Origin: Castanea sativa
Lineage: Eukaryota; Streptophyta; Magnoliopsida; Fagales; Fagaceae
NCBI RefSeq assembly: GCF_040712315.1
Contig: NC_134013.1
Location: forward strand, 33,577,001-33,641,000
DNA: 64,000 bases
Direction: 5' to 3'
The stretch's first letter is position 1. The number at the start of each line of letters is the position of its first letter. A program made the translations under genes and the position numbers. Below the pieces are notes generated by a model. The model was not told the DNA's origin. It was given only the letters and a program-made list of their open reading frames with translations, and ran no database searches. Shown here one piece after another: positions 11,331-23,127 of the stretch.

Positions 11331-12196
11331 TACCAAAGAAAAAGGTTAAAAAATCTAAAGAACTAACAAATTGTACGGGAAGAGAAAGCGTGCAAGAAAT
11401 TTATATGAAGAAGGTAATAAAAATGTGACTCAAAGGCACTGTGCTATGATTAAAAATTAAGTCCATGTCGTCCACTGTTTATCAGGTTTTAGCAGCCAAA
11501 GTATAAACACCAAGAACCATAAGACTAGTGGCTGATTGCTGGCATATGATTATGTCAGTTTGAGCTAGTTAATCAAGACTAGGAGCCTTTACTAGCCCAA
11601 ATGATTTCACAATTGGAGGCAAGCAAGACTCCTCAGTAAAATTAATCATTGAAGAACACATGCCAATTGCAGTAAGATAGGACTCAATACGAGAGAGTAG
11701 CACAGAAAGAGAAAAGTCAGAGCCTGAAGTTGAAGCAAATCTGACAGGGAAGTTAGATCAACAGCCTTGAAAATAAAAGCTTATTTGCCATTGGAAGAAG
11801 TAATATGGAAAAATATGCACGGAAAGAGTGAGGTAGGCAATTTGGAGTTTGTTTCAATTAAGTTATGGTACTATTACTACTACTTTAAGCAATCAACACT
11901 CTAATCTTTATCAAATTATAGCAATCAAGTGCACTCGACATTAAGTATGAACTTTAAGAATATTTGAAGTTTATTATTGCATTCTAGGCTCGTTGTAGGA
12001 CTATGACAGATTACAAGTTCTACAGAAAGAATAAAGAAGAGAAAGATTTATTGGTAGCCTGCCATATACAGTAGCAAGATTGAAGAAAAGAAACAAGGAA
12101 AATAATGAAGAGGCAGCTGGGGAAGAAGCTACAAAGAGGGAGATAACACTGACTTTGAGGCGCACATCTTTTCACTTTTCAGGTTACAGGAACCCT
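11331..12196. other. intergenic and 3' flank of the lectin receptor kinase
   Basis: No recognisable coding segment. The part from 11975 to 12196 is the 3' flank of the kinase gene and is duplicated at 10180-10370. The rest is AT-rich without evident repeats. Confidence 0.5.
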
Positions 12197-14563
12197 TCAT
12201 TCACGACCTTTGGGGGAAGGCGGACTATCAATCTTTGTAATCCCTTCTAGCATTTGTACCACTTTTTCCATTCTTGGCCTCTGTAATGGTTGCTCCTGGA
12301 TGCACCAAAAGCCTACTTGAATAGCTCTCACTACTTGCTCCATATCCACCTCTTCCTTCGCCAACCTTCTGTCAACAATTGCAGTGACATTACCCTTCTC
12401 AAATTCTTCATACGCCCACACAGAAAGCATTTTCCAATTCGTTTCTGCAGACACTTCAAAATTTCTTCTCCCGCTCACTATCTCCAACAAAACCATACCA
12501 TAACTATAAACATCGGATTCTGAAGTTATTGGAAGATTCGCTAGCCATTCCGGTGCCAAATATCCTCTAGTGCCCCTAATGTTTGTCAAAGTTCGGTATT
12601 TATTTTCCTTGGAAGTAGTTAGCTTTGAAAGACCAAAATCTGAGACTTTTGCAGTATAGTTCTCATTCAATAAAATGTTTTCTGGTTTTATATCACAATG
12701 CACAATGCAGACTCTACACTCATCATGAAGATATGTGATGCCCCTCGCAGCGCCAATTGCAATTTTGAACCGACACTCCCAATTCAACAATTTTCCGGCC
12801 TTATTATCATCTGTTTGGAAAAGGAGATTATCAAGAGACCTATTTTGCATGAACTCATATACTAAAATCCTATGGCGCCCTTCGGAGCAGAAACCAATCA
12901 ATCTCACCAAATTCAAGTGGTGGGTGCTACTTATGGTACCTATCTCCATTCTAAATTGCTTCTCTCCCTGCTCAATTCCCTCGAGTTGCTTCACTGCCAC
13001 AACGGTTCTATTAGCAAGAACCCCTTTGTATACAGCACTAAATCCTCCAGTTCCAAGCTTCTCCTTGAATCCCTTGGTACAGCGCTGGAGCTCCTTAAAC
13101 GAAAACTGGATTGGAGCTCCAGAAGCATACTCAAAAAGATCATTTAATCCTTCAAATTTGGGGCTACTTCTACAACACCACCACAAACTACCCTCCAACA
13201 CAATCAAACCCAAAGCGACACCTATGACCACAATAGCTACAACCCATGATTGCATTCTCCAACCACCACTCTTCCCAGAATCCAAACCAGGTGATGGGTT
13301 AGGAAGCACTGGTGGACAAACCTTGACATAAGAAGTGCTAAGCAGAGCTGCACTCTGATACCCAGTAATGAATTCCGGAGTCTTATAGTAACACATACCA
13401 GTTCCATCTGACAGTGTAGTTGAAGCATCACAAGTAGGATTTACAAGACAATTCAACCTACAAGCTGATATAGCCACGAAAAAGATTTGTGAACCATCAA
13501 TTGCAAATATGCTTTGAGGAGGATAAGTCAACAAAAGGGTATGTTCCATATCAAGCATGGTCACATTCAGTGGACAATTCTCAATCTCCATCTTCCTCTT
13601 ACAACCTTTCCTACTATCCTTTGGATCAACCAGCTCAAAATTCTGAGACGGGCACCCACAAATGGGGTTTGTACCATTATATCTACAAATCCCCATATTC
13701 CCACAGTACCCAAAAACTCTACATTGATCCTCAATAGCTACCCATTCCACAGTTTCATTCCCACTCCCTCTAGCAGAACTATACATCTTCAAATTCCCAT
13801 CTTCATCTAACCTTAAAAACCTTAAGATATTACTTCCTTCACCATGATCATTACTATAAGCCATGACAACCCCACGTGGCACAATTGTGGTATCATAAAC
13901 CGACAAAATACCATTAGACTGTAATCCTAAGGTTGGAGAAGTTAAGTTTTTATTCAAACCTTGATTCCAGTATACAATACTATCATTATTCCACTTGAGT
14001 GTAATGTTACCGTAACTATGAAGACTAAACGAGTACAACCCATTCCGCAAAACTTGTCGAGTGGTGAAGTTCTGTGATGGCAAGAGTGTATTGGTGGGGT
14101 GGTTGAATGAAGACCAGACTGGGAGGGTACCATTGGTAAGGACAAGGTTGCCATAGTCGTCGAGGGAAGCGGAGGAGATGCCAAGGTTGGCGGTGCCGGA
14201 GTCCCAGATGGTGTGGCCAGTGCCATTGAGTAGGAGGAGGTTGCCAGTGGGGTGGAATTGGAATGAAGCACTGGAGTCAAGAGGAGTGGTGCCTGCAGAC
14301 CAGACGGGGATACCGCCGGAGAAGACGATGGAAGCAAGGTAGGAAGGAGGGGAGGTGGGGGGGTTGAGGGGTATGAAGGTGAGGGAGAAGGTGCTGTTTG
14401 GTGAGGACCAGGTTTGGGTTGTGTTGGAGGCATAAAGGGTTGAGCCTGGTTGGATTTGTGCTACTGAAATGGTGGGAAGGAGGAGGAGGAAGGAGAGTAG
14501 TATGGTATGGAGTTGGAGTTTGACTTGTAGTTGGATTGTCATGGACCCCATGGTCATGATCAT
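12197..14563 (-). CDS. G-type lectin S-receptor-like serine/threonine kinase (At1g34300-like)
   Basis: A single uninterrupted 788-codon frame. Residues 1-35 form a signal peptide with hydrophobic core ILLSFLLLLPTISVA. The B-type (mannose-binding) lectin domain covers about 36-150 and a second lectin-like part follows. A Cys-rich EGF-like segment (CRVFGYCGNMGIC, 281-293) precedes a PAN-like domain to about 415. One transmembrane helix lies at 440-457. The cytoplasmic kinase has a glycine loop GTGGFSAVYKG (504-514), Lys525, alpha-C Glu540, HCDIKPEN (622-629), DFG (642-644) and LAPEW (669-673). Cys before the catalytic Asp makes it a non-RD kinase, a class often tied to immune receptors. All catalytic residues are present. 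The C-terminus stops soon after the kinase domain, without the Ser-rich tail usual in relatives. Several ATGs lie close together (residues 1, 3, 5, 8), so the start is approximate. A role in surface perception is inferred from the family; the ligand is unknown. Confidence 0.95.
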   Translation of the reverse strand: MIMTMGSMTIQLQVKLQLHTILLSFLLLLPTISVAQIQPGSTLYASNTTQTWSSPNSTFSLTFIPLNPPTSPPSYLASIVFSGGIPVWSAGTTPLDSSASFQFHPTGNLLLLNGTGHTIWDSGTANLGISSASLDDYGNLVLTNGTLPVWSSFNHPTNTLLPSQNFTTRQVLRNGLYSFSLHSYGNITLKWNNDSIVYWNQGLNKNLTSPTLGLQSNGILSVYDTTIVPRGVVMAYSNDHGEGSNILRFLRLDEDGNLKMYSSARGSGNETVEWVAIEDQCRVFGYCGNMGICRYNGTNPICGCPSQNFELVDPKDSRKGCKRKMEIENCPLNVTMLDMEHTLLLTYPPQSIFAIDGSQIFFVAISACRLNCLVNPTCDASTTLSDGTGMCYYKTPEFITGYQSAALLSTSYVKVCPPVLPNPSPGLDSGKSGGWRMQSWVVAIVVIGVALGLIVLEGSLWWCCRSSPKFEGLNDLFEYASGAPIQFSFKELQRCTKGFKEKLGTGGFSAVYKGVLANRTVVAVKQLEGIEQGEKQFRMEIGTISSTHHLNLVRLIGFCSEGRHRILVYEFMQNRSLDNLLFQTDDNKAGKLLNWECRFKIAIGAARGITYLHDECRVCIVHCDIKPENILLNENYTAKVSDFGLSKLTTSKENKYRTLTNIRGTRGYLAPEWLANLPITSESDVYSYGMVLLEIVSGRRNFEVSAETNWKMLSVWAYEEFEKGNVTAIVDRRLAKEEVDMEQVVRAIQVGFWCIQEQPLQRPRMEKVVQMLEGITKIDSPPSPKGRE

Positions 14564-14675
14564 TTGCTTATCTGGGTTCCTTAAGGTTCAAATAATGGTG
14601 GGCGTGCGTGTGTGTTTTTGCCAAGAGCTTGGTTTAAACTTTCACTTTAAATGGGGATAGTGGGCAGTAGAGAGA

Positions 14676-14681
14676 TATATA
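14676..14681 (-). promoter_or_regulatory. probable TATA box of the lectin receptor kinase gene
   Basis: TATATA lies about 113 bases upstream of the first ATG codon and is read CTATATATCTC on the minus strand. It sits directly against the MITE that starts at 14682, so everything upstream of the TATA box for 335 bp is transposon sequence. Confidence 0.5.
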
Positions 14682-15016
14682 GGGTCCGTTTGGATACAGC
14701 TTATTGCTGAAAACTGAAAACTGAAAACTGAAAACACTGTACCAAAATAATTTTTAAATGTGTGAATAGTACCGTGGGTCCCATTTTTAATTTTAAAAAA
14801 TCTGAAAAGTGAAGTTTGTGGGTCCCGTGAACAGTACACGGGACCCACAGAAGTGCTGAAAAGTCAGCAAATGCGGCTACTGTTCATGCACAGTAGCATG
14901 AACAGTAACCGCTGTCCCCTCAATCGTGCATCAGCAGAAGAAAAGAAAAAAAAAAAAAAAAAAAAAAACGCAGCAGCAGCAGACGCAACGCAGATAATCT
15001 GTATCCAAACCGCACC
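14682..15016. mobile_element. MITE in the promoter of the lectin receptor kinase
   Basis: Terminal inverted repeats read ggtccgtttggatacagctt at the left and, on the opposite strand, ggtgcggtttggatacagatt at the right. The interior has an inner palindrome (gtgggtcccgtgaacagtac near 14819 against its complement), a triple ctgaaaa repeat and a 24-base A run near 14950. It is non-coding. GTCCGTTTGGATAC-type ends are common among plant MITEs. The TSD is ambiguous, so the superfamily is left open. Confidence 0.7.
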
Positions 15017-16410
15017 TAACCCATGCCTGTAACACTATAGATACGTTTCTGTGGGGTCCATTCTTATGTAAAGGGCATTACATTTACGATCATAGGAGGG
15101 AAAGTATATATCATAACTTTGAAGAAAAAGTCATGGTCATGATTGTTAACTGCTTCTTAAAAAAGTAAAGTGATTGTTAACTCCTTATAATCGACTATTT
15201 CAATAAATTATGGTAAAAGTAGTGGCAAGTGGCATAATCTTAAAAAACGAGTTATACGATTTTCTTTTGCGGTAGGTAGGAAGAGTGACCTGAGGGATTT
15301 TGACTTGAAATCAATAGGAACACGCAGTAATGCATATACAACAATTGACCAGCTGGTATGTTTTTATTGGTCCATCACTAACATTTTTTAACCATTTAGC
15401 ATTATCAACTTACCGTCTCAAAAGGTATAAAGTTTATTGTGAATTCAAAGTTATCGGCTCCGGAAGGGACTTGGACAGAGGTGTAACAAAAAAGAAAGAG
15501 AGGGAAGGTTTTTGGGACCTTTGGGGACTCAATGTCACAGTCACGGTCACAGTTGAATATTACATATCTATTGATTTCACTTGCTAGTCTTCTTTTAATT
15601 TTCCATACCTATAACGTCTCAGTCTACTTTTAGTCTGTCTTAGTAAATGATTCCTGTCAAGTCTCCAATCACATATAGGACCGCAACATTGACTCATTGT
15701 CACGTGGTCAACATAAAATAAAGAAACTATGTTTTTCTTCCTCTGAGATTTATCTTGACTTAGTTAGAATCTTATGCTTTTAATTGTGAGTTTAAACACA
15801 AGGATCTATAATTTAAAGCTGTTCAGTAAAATAAAGATAGATGTACAAACTATGATCATCTCTGATGAAAAGATCCATATATAGTCTCATTCATTGTTAC
15901 TGCTATGAAGAAAATAAAATTCTTCAGAGCAATATTTTGTGTTTTATTTTAATTTATTTTTATATAAATATGATAGGATTTAAAATTTTGAAGTTTAAAA
16001 AGTTTTACTAATTAGCTGACTCGAACCACACAATATTTTGTTTTTAACAAATTGAATGAGACAACTTTAAAACTTTCGGGAATTTGATTTTCAAATCCTC
16101 AACTAAAAGTAGTCCTCTTCCACGATGAGATAAGATGGAAGGTAATAGATGAAGGAAAGACATAAACCATACATCTTCGATATACTTTTGTAGTTTCGTT
16201 TTCATAAGAGTTTTGATATATACGCTTTTTGACTTAGTCATTGGAGAGTTCTTCACCCAAATCCTATGGCATTCTGTCCACTGTCCCACATGAAAGTTTT
16301 TACTTGGCAGTTGCAATTACCAAATCGATGGTTTATTTGAGCTACTTGAGATTTTCTTAACTGCTCTACCTCATGCAAAAGAAATACTAGTATAATGTTT
16401 ATTAATTATT

Positions 16411-16509
16411 ACTGTCACGTTCCGCGACTTCAGCTCCTTAATTACCTATTAATGCGCTCAGCTTGGTGAATTTTATGCAACTGTCACGTTCCGCGACTTC
16501 AGCTCCTTA
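16411..16509 (+). repeat. exact 30-bp direct repeat, 69 bp apart
   Basis: The 30-mer beginning actgtcacgttccgcgactt occurs at 16411-16440 and again at 16480-16509. It is GC-richer than its surroundings. Confidence 0.9.
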
Positions 16510-17591
16510 CTTTATGGTTGGCTGATTGGTGTAGATAGGGACCAATCTGTGAAAAACCTCGACCTTGGGGGTTAATGATTTTCCCCATGAAGAAGTTTAG
16601 GTTTTGTTAATATATTTCTCAAAATGATGGCATGGCTAATGATAGTTTCCCTTATAACGAAAAAATATATTTACATCTTTTATTTATTGTAAAGTGTTCA
16701 AATCTACATCATAATAAACTATAGAAAGAAAATTACAAATCTTTATTTCCTAGAAAAAAATCTAGAAAAATTTCGCGGCTTTGATTCTTGATTGCATTCT
16801 ATTAAGTCCTAGTCTAGAACCAATGATCTGTCTGAAGACTATCTTATGAAATGTGGAGAGATTAGACACCCATTCTACCCGGCCTAAACCAATCTTATAG
16901 GAAATATTGTCATAAAAGCATATTAGCAATTATACTTTCCAAACATATCATTAACACAAATTATACGTGTGGTCATGGGAAACTAAAATTCAGCACAATG
17001 GGGTTTTCAAAACAAAATATTGTTCATGTGGGTTATAAGATCCTCCTTGAGGTGGTGAATAGGATTGGTAAGGAATTAGCTGCTTGGAGGGAGCTAGGCC
17101 TCCAGGAAAGAGAGATAGAATTAAGAGGAGGTCAAGAGATAAGGAAGTCAGTGAATGTATTCTTATTTTTTGGATGATCTATGACCACCATTATAATACA
17201 TGGCAGCAGCCCCTTATATACTCGGGTACTAATTGATTACAAACTTAAGGGTGATTATAACCACCTCCTTAACTGACTGCTTGTTGGCACACAATCACCT
17301 ACTAACAGCCCTAACTACTTTTAACTACTACTAATTTGAACACATGCTCAAGTTAACTGTGTTAATTATACACATCAATTATGGTAGTGATTAACTAAGA
17401 GCACTAGCATTAGGGGTGTAAAAACCCCTTAGTTGCTATTTTAGCCACCAAACCCATAAAAACACACTCTAACCAGGTTGCTATTTCTAAAAAATATTGC
17501 AACCCAGCTACAGTAAGCTAGTACATTTACAACCTCATTGTAGCTAGTTGCAAACTTGGTTTAATACATATATTATTCCTCTCCGGACCAA

Positions 17592-17593
<2 letters not shown>

Positions 17594-17640
<47 letters not shown>
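17594..17640. repeat. CT/CA compound microsatellite
   Basis: CT dinucleotides to about 17629 followed by CA dinucleotides. It lies 29 bases from the left TSD of the giant MULE. Confidence 0.95.
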
Positions 17641-17677
17641 GATGGAGAGTGGATTATTAGTATAGAAGACATTTTCC

Positions 17678-17905
17678 AAGGGATATTGGGCTTTTGCCCT
17701 TGTTTTGCAAAAAAAAACAACAATATGTCCTTATTTTCAAATTATTTAGGTCTATGTCCCTATTTTAGTACTCGATTATCTAACAATCGGATTCTATACA
17801 AAACTCAACTATACTAAAATCGAGCTCTATGTAACTCGATTTTACTATGGTCGAGTTTGTATCACGTTTTTGCCACGCTGGATTGCCACCATGGCTTTTC
17901 CCAAA
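17678..17905 (+). repeat. left terminal inverted repeat of the giant MULE
   Basis: It starts aagggatattgggcttttgc and is the reverse complement, with scattered differences, of 33145-33377. It contains repeated tcgagt / actcga words, which also occur in the smaller element at about 29163-30150, suggesting both belong to one family. Confidence 0.75.
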
Positions 17906-18340
17906 TTTTTAATTAAGCTAGAACTTAATCCTAATAAAATCAAGTTATTAAGGGAAATTTACATCACCAAGTTGCACGTGAATATTTGTTGTTGTGTATG
18001 TAACCCAATTAAAGTAATATCGAGTACACTAAAGCTTACTCGACGTCAAAATAATCGAGTAATGCTGCTATACACAACTCCATTCACAGATTTTCTTCAT
18101 TTTCCTCATAGCTTCTCCTCATATATCCATAGCTATACATCCTAGGACTTGGTGTTAACTCTCTATCATCTCAGGTAAAAAACTCTTATCAAAATTTGAT
18201 GCACATAGAGAATTTTATGGTGTAGGTGAGGAGTAGTTTTAGAAATTGCAAAAGTTTATCATCCATAATGTATTTTATGTTAGAGAAGAATTTTCATTTG
18301 ATAGGTTGTATTGCTTGTGCTTTGGTATTTTGTTGAATAA

Positions 18341-18569
18341 GTGTTATATGAGTACATTGGGGTTATATTGGTTCTTTGGTGTTGTAAATTTTAATTACAA
18401 AAAATGAAAATCTTTAAATTTGCTAGAAGTAATGCACAATAAATCTTATTTTGGGTGATGAGTGTTATGTGAGTACATTGGGGTTATATTGGTTCTTTGG
18501 TGGTGTAAATTTTAATTATAAAAAATGAAAATCTTTAGATTTGCTAGAAGTAATGAACAATAAATCTTA
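18341..18569 (+). repeat. tandem duplication, 121-bp unit, two copies
   Basis: The unit starting gtgttatatgagtacattgg at 18341 recurs at 18462 with few differences. It lies inside the giant MULE next to the left TIR. Confidence 0.85.
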
Positions 18570-18661
18570 ATGCATTATGCAACCGAAGGTATATGTAGGT
18601 AGTAAGCAGAAGTTCTTATTTTGCAAAAGTTGAACATACATAATCATCATTGTCAGACATT

Positions 18662-19769
18662 AACAACAATAGGGATGGCAATTTAGATCTGACCTGCGAA
18701 TACCCGGCTCGGCCCAACCCTAATGGGCCGGATTTTACCCGGTCCGATAAAGAATAGGGTCGGGTATGAGTTTTTTTTAAAAAAACCCGAAGCGGGTCTG
18801 GGTCGGGTTCGGGTTTTATAACAAAAAAATCTGAAACCCAACCTGAAACCTGACCTGGATAAAAACCCGGTTATAATTTATATATATATATAAATTATAA
18901 TTTGTAAACCCTAACTCCCTAAGTCACTACCCAACCTAGCTAGCCGCCTCTCATTCCCAATTTCCCATCAGCCCCTCACGTGGTCACGCCTCAGCCCCTC
19001 ACACCATCAGCCCCTCATGCGGTCACGCCTCAGTGCCTCACGCCCCAGCCCCTCATGCCCAGCCGCCTCTCATCACTCCATCAGCCATGCCTCGGCCAAG
19101 CTCATAGGTACTTCCCTTTTAACTCAAGAAGTCTCTTACTTGAGATGGTGATATCATCTGATCTATTGTGCTTTTCGTTTTGTGAAGTGCAATTTATAAG
19201 TTTTGCAGGAGCTAATTTGGGGCCATTTGTTTGCAACTTCGTGGGTCTTGGCATGATGTTTGGCTTGTATATTTTATTAGTATTAGCTGCAGTGACTTTG
19301 ATGCAGCTATTGGAAAGTTCTGTTGCGGAACTATTGGAATGTTTACAATGTGAACTTTATCAAAATTCAGTCACCGTTTTGTAATTGTTTCTATTTTCAT
19401 AGAGTATTTGAACAACTTTATACTTCTTCTTGAAAGTTCACTGTGAATTAGAAGTGCAATTATTGTATTGAATTATATTTATTATTCACATTGTTCTTGC
19501 TTTTGGAGATTATAGTTTAGTGTGGAATGAGGAGTTTTCAGTTTTCAAGATGGTGAAGTGGAAGAGAGTAATCTAAAAAAAAAAATTTGGTTGGGTCAGA
19601 TTTGGGCCCAAGAAGATAAACGGGGCCCAACGGGACGGGTCTGGGCCCCTGAAAAAAAATCCTATTAATAATCAAGCCGGGTCCGGGTCACAGGTCTTGG
19701 CCCGCAGGTCGGGTCTGGGTATGCAAAAACCTGGCCCAAACTAGACCCATTGTCATTCCTAAACAACAA
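18662..19769. mobile_element. hAT-type non-autonomous element, 1.09 kb, with 8-bp TSD
   Basis: The element (18670-19761) begins tagggatggcaat and ends in the near-complement attgtcattccta. It is flanked by the perfect 8-bp direct repeat aacaacaa (18662-18669, 19762-19769), which matches hAT biology. Both arms are rich in cgggtc/gacccg words. The middle (18950-19560) holds a cccctcacgcc-type minisatellite and a 79-codon hydrophobic open stretch I do not recognise, possibly captured host sequence. No transposase is seen. It is nested in the giant MULE. Confidence 0.8.
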
Positions 19770-19789
19770 CATTCTGTATTACACACAAC

Positions 19790-19980
19790 GTGTAGACCAT
19801 AATTTTAAAAACTAGACCAGATTAGCCGGTCTGACCGGTTCAACCAGGAACCGGATGCCAGTCCGGTCCGGTTAAAAACCAATAATTGGTCAAAAACCAG
19901 ATAAAAACCGGGGTTGAATTGGAAATTTTTTTAAAAACGATTTGATGTTCGGTTCGGTTTTTTAAACCATGGTGTAGACA
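19790..19980. mobile_element. small MITE with 9-bp near-identical TSD
   Basis: A 173-bp body (19799-19971) starts ataattttaaaaac and ends ggttttttaaaccatg, which are imperfect inverted repeats. The flanks are gtgtagacc (19790-19798) and gtgtagaca (19972-19980). The interior is made of ccggtt/aaccgg words. A related fragment sits at 3430-3505. Confidence 0.6.
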
Positions 19981-22900
19981 TTAACAACAATGTCTATTCT
20001 TTATAGGTAGAAATTTTTTGAAATCATCATTGCTTGAATCTGAGAAGTCTGAAATATTTTTTTTCATCATCTAACAAAGTAATTTCATTTATAGATTTGA
20101 TGGCTCGCTCTTGCGCCTTCCCCTGTACATGTTTCCTAATTTTTTGGATTGCATGAAAACGGTCTAGTCGCCTTTGCATTTGATTGTTCTCCTATTCAAG
20201 ATGAGCAAGTATGTTGGCAGGTTCATCTCTAGATAACTCGACTGAACGTGCCTTAGGAACTCATAATTTGTGTCATCGACAATACACCTCCAACTCACAT
20301 ATCTTCTCGTATAGGGTTGACCACAGTGTTTCTGCTCTGGTGAACTCTATTGTGGTGGTATTTATACTTAATTTTGTAGGTTTGCCGAACATGATGTATT
20401 CGATACTTCCAAGACTCTCGTACATGTATATTGGAACATTAACGAAATCTCTTTTCTTTCCAACTCATTTCCCTCCATAGTGGTCTGTGTATGTCTGTAG
20501 TTGTTGCTATGTTGGAACTTGTGATGATGCATTTGTTGAAGTAGATCCAAACTTGTTTCGCATTGTACAATTTGATGTTGAGGTGTTGCAACTCATAACT
20601 TAGTCAATCTAAAAAGTTAGTGGGGTAGAAATAAATCATTATTATCATGCATTTATAACCTCATTTCATGGTCCAAGTATTATAATATATATGAGTTATC
20701 AAGGCTTGTCATGTCAATATAGGCTGGAAAAACAATATATAAATAGGATTATCCATGTTCCCAATGTTGCAGTGATATTTCAACATGTGTGCCGTAGTTG
20801 CAGTGTACTTGAATAGAACATCATCTTTAATTGACACAGCTATGCATTATGCACCAGGGTACTATTATTCATAGATTTACGTTATGGTCACATGTGAGTG
20901 TTAGCATTTAATTTTTAGCATGTAATAGTACATAAATTTATGAATGTCTTTGTCGCATACCATCTTATCCAACTATACATTATTTACCAACAGTTGTGCA
21001 CACTGTTAACTTGATCATTTGATGTTATTGTATTCCGCGTTAATGTCTGATTCTGGTAACCCTTTCATCTACAAGCCTTGTGATGTGTTCACTACAATGG
21101 GTCGTTGTTGGGTATTGGAAGATGAGTTCAACTATCCAATTGATCTGAATCTGCGAAATAGTGCACAGGTTCACAATACCATAAGGCAGGAGTGGGCTTG
21201 GTTACTCTGTGAATAGGAAATGTTTTATGATAAGTTGGTCAACTATAAGTTGCCAGTGCCTTGGCGACTCACATCGCAGATGCCAAAAGACATGATAGAT
21301 GAACTTCGTAGAGCATCAAACCACATAAGAGAAGAAAATAATCGAATGAAGATACATCTTAATCGATATCAGACCAAAGTCGAGATTCGAGAATTAGTGG
21401 AGTGTAATTTGTACAAACAAGCACGATACATGCAATCACTTCTTGTAGTAGATATTTATCAATCGAACGTGGAGATGACAGATGAAGAGTAATCATGTAG
21501 TGGTCTAATTGGACTTTGTTGTATAACTATTTTCTTTAACTATGTTTTAGATGTACGTGTGTCACTGTTGTTGTGTTTGTACTATGTAGGGAACAATGTT
21601 TACTTTCAAGGGACAATGTAAACCTTATTATTGTCGGTACAAGCAATGGTAGCTCTAGGAATTTTTCTCAAGGTGTTCCTTAAAAAGTATAAATTATCCA
21701 TGTAGTTTGTCTTTTATAAACTATAATTTGTTGTATTCTTATTTCATTAATTATAAAATTATTAATTGTTGTTTAGCCTAACATAATTTAATTTGTTTGT
21801 CTTTTATAATTTATTGGTTAATTAAATTATTAATTATTGTTATTTAGTTGCTTCATTATTATTTTTTACTAACTACTAGCAGTCTAGCACACACTAGCAC
21901 GCACCCCATGTGCATTATCCACGGCTCAACCCATTACCTAGTGTCTAACATAATTTAATTTTGTCTTTTACAATGTATTGGTGCCTGCCTCTGCATGCCT
22001 TTACTTCCCCAATTCAAATATCCCACCCCACAGCCCCATGGCCCCATCCACCCCCCACTCAACAAACAAGAGTCACAAGAGGATCCAACCAGATAAATAC
22101 ACAATACACTAAAAGACAAACTCACCAACACACCAACAGATAAAGTCAAAACAGGGGAAAATAATTATAAAGTTATAAAGTAAAGTTGTAAAGCCAAGCC
22201 AATTACAGTTCAAAGAGAAAGAGAGAATCGAATAAAGAGAAAGAGAGAGTCTCATTTCAATTCAAAGAGAAAAAGCTCTCTCTCTCAGACCACAGTCCAC
22301 AACAAACCCAAAGATGTAAGAGAAAAAAAGAGAGAGAAGTAAAGTGTAAAGAACTTAAATACCTTGAGGGAAGCCTGAGGGGCAGCACCGCAGCAGCACG
22401 TCGAGGCGAGGAAGGACTTGAGGTCAAGCGTCGCAAGCTCTGATCCGATTAGATTGATTTCTGATCTCCAATGCCCAATATGCTCTATTGCTCGAGTTTG
22501 AGGCCCGATGTGATGACCAAATGAGCTCTGTTGCTCGAGTTTCAGGCAGAGGCATCGTCGTGCCGATGTGCTTGGTTTGTTGGTTGTTGTCGTTGATGAG
22601 GTTTTGTTCTTTAGGTTAGGTTTTTTATTTTAGTTTTTGCTTTACCATTTGATGAATCGGTAGACGCGTATTAGGTTTTAGTTGGTTTTTTTTTTTTTTT
22701 TTTTTTTGAGAATCCACTTGGGTTAGGCCGGTTGGGTATTTAGTTAATAATTATTTTAATTTAAAATTCTGGTTGGGGTTGGTTTTGTTTGGGATTGATG
22801 TTGGGCTTTTTTTCCCTGGGTGACATTGCTCTGTTACAATTTTTTTTTTTTAGATTTTAGTTCAATTTTTTTTTGAGTTTTTTTATTTTGCTTGAAAGTA

Positions 22901-23120
22901 GAACAAATAATCCACCAAAATTTAATTTTATTGGCATAACAAAAATTTGAGGGTGTTCCTAATTTTTTTTAAGGGTAGATAAATAAAAAAATTTAAATTG
23001 TTATATATAATTTTTTTTCAAGTCAAGGTGATCTTGGGACTACCCTGGCCTAAACATGACGCCGCCACTGAGTACAAGTATGCACGTTATTTGTAATCTT
23101 AAATGACTACTTAGGATGAA
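19981..23120. other. MULE interior with degenerate coding-like segments, unassigned
   Basis: Frames at 21019-21216 and 21220-21492 (plus) lie almost end to end in the same orientation and together look like one broken gene: the first has VFTTMGRCWVLEDEFNYPID, the second a charged helical stretch (ELRRASNHIREENNRMKIHL). I do not recognise the family. About 22190-22350 is a purine-rich agagaaagagag stretch like a 5' leader, followed on the minus strand (22380-22660) by GC-richer sequence that may be captured exon material. T runs lie at 22688-22707 and near 22840. Nothing here is a convincing active gene. Confidence 0.35.
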
Positions 23121-23127
23121 GAGGTAG

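Larger units (their letters stand above)
15017..17668. other. intergenic, with a 30-bp direct repeat and a possible LTR relic
   Basis: No gene is recognised; a 90-codon minus frame at 16044-16316 shows no family motif. The 30-mer beginning actgtcacgttccgcgactt occurs exactly at 16411-16440 and 16480-16509. The stretch 17040-17370 (aggaattagctgcttggagg ... gttaattatacacatca) has the look of an old LTR fragment but no pair or TSD is visible. A CT/CA microsatellite occupies 17594-17640. Confidence 0.4.

Noticed and set aside
12735..13331. 198-codon plus frame opposite the kinase gene
   Set aside because: Antisense shadow of the kinase coding sequence with no family motif.
13954..14433. 159-codon minus frame, Pro/Ser-rich
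   Set aside because: It is an out-of-frame reading of the lectin domain of the receptor kinase; low-complexity composition comes from the codon pattern of the true frame.
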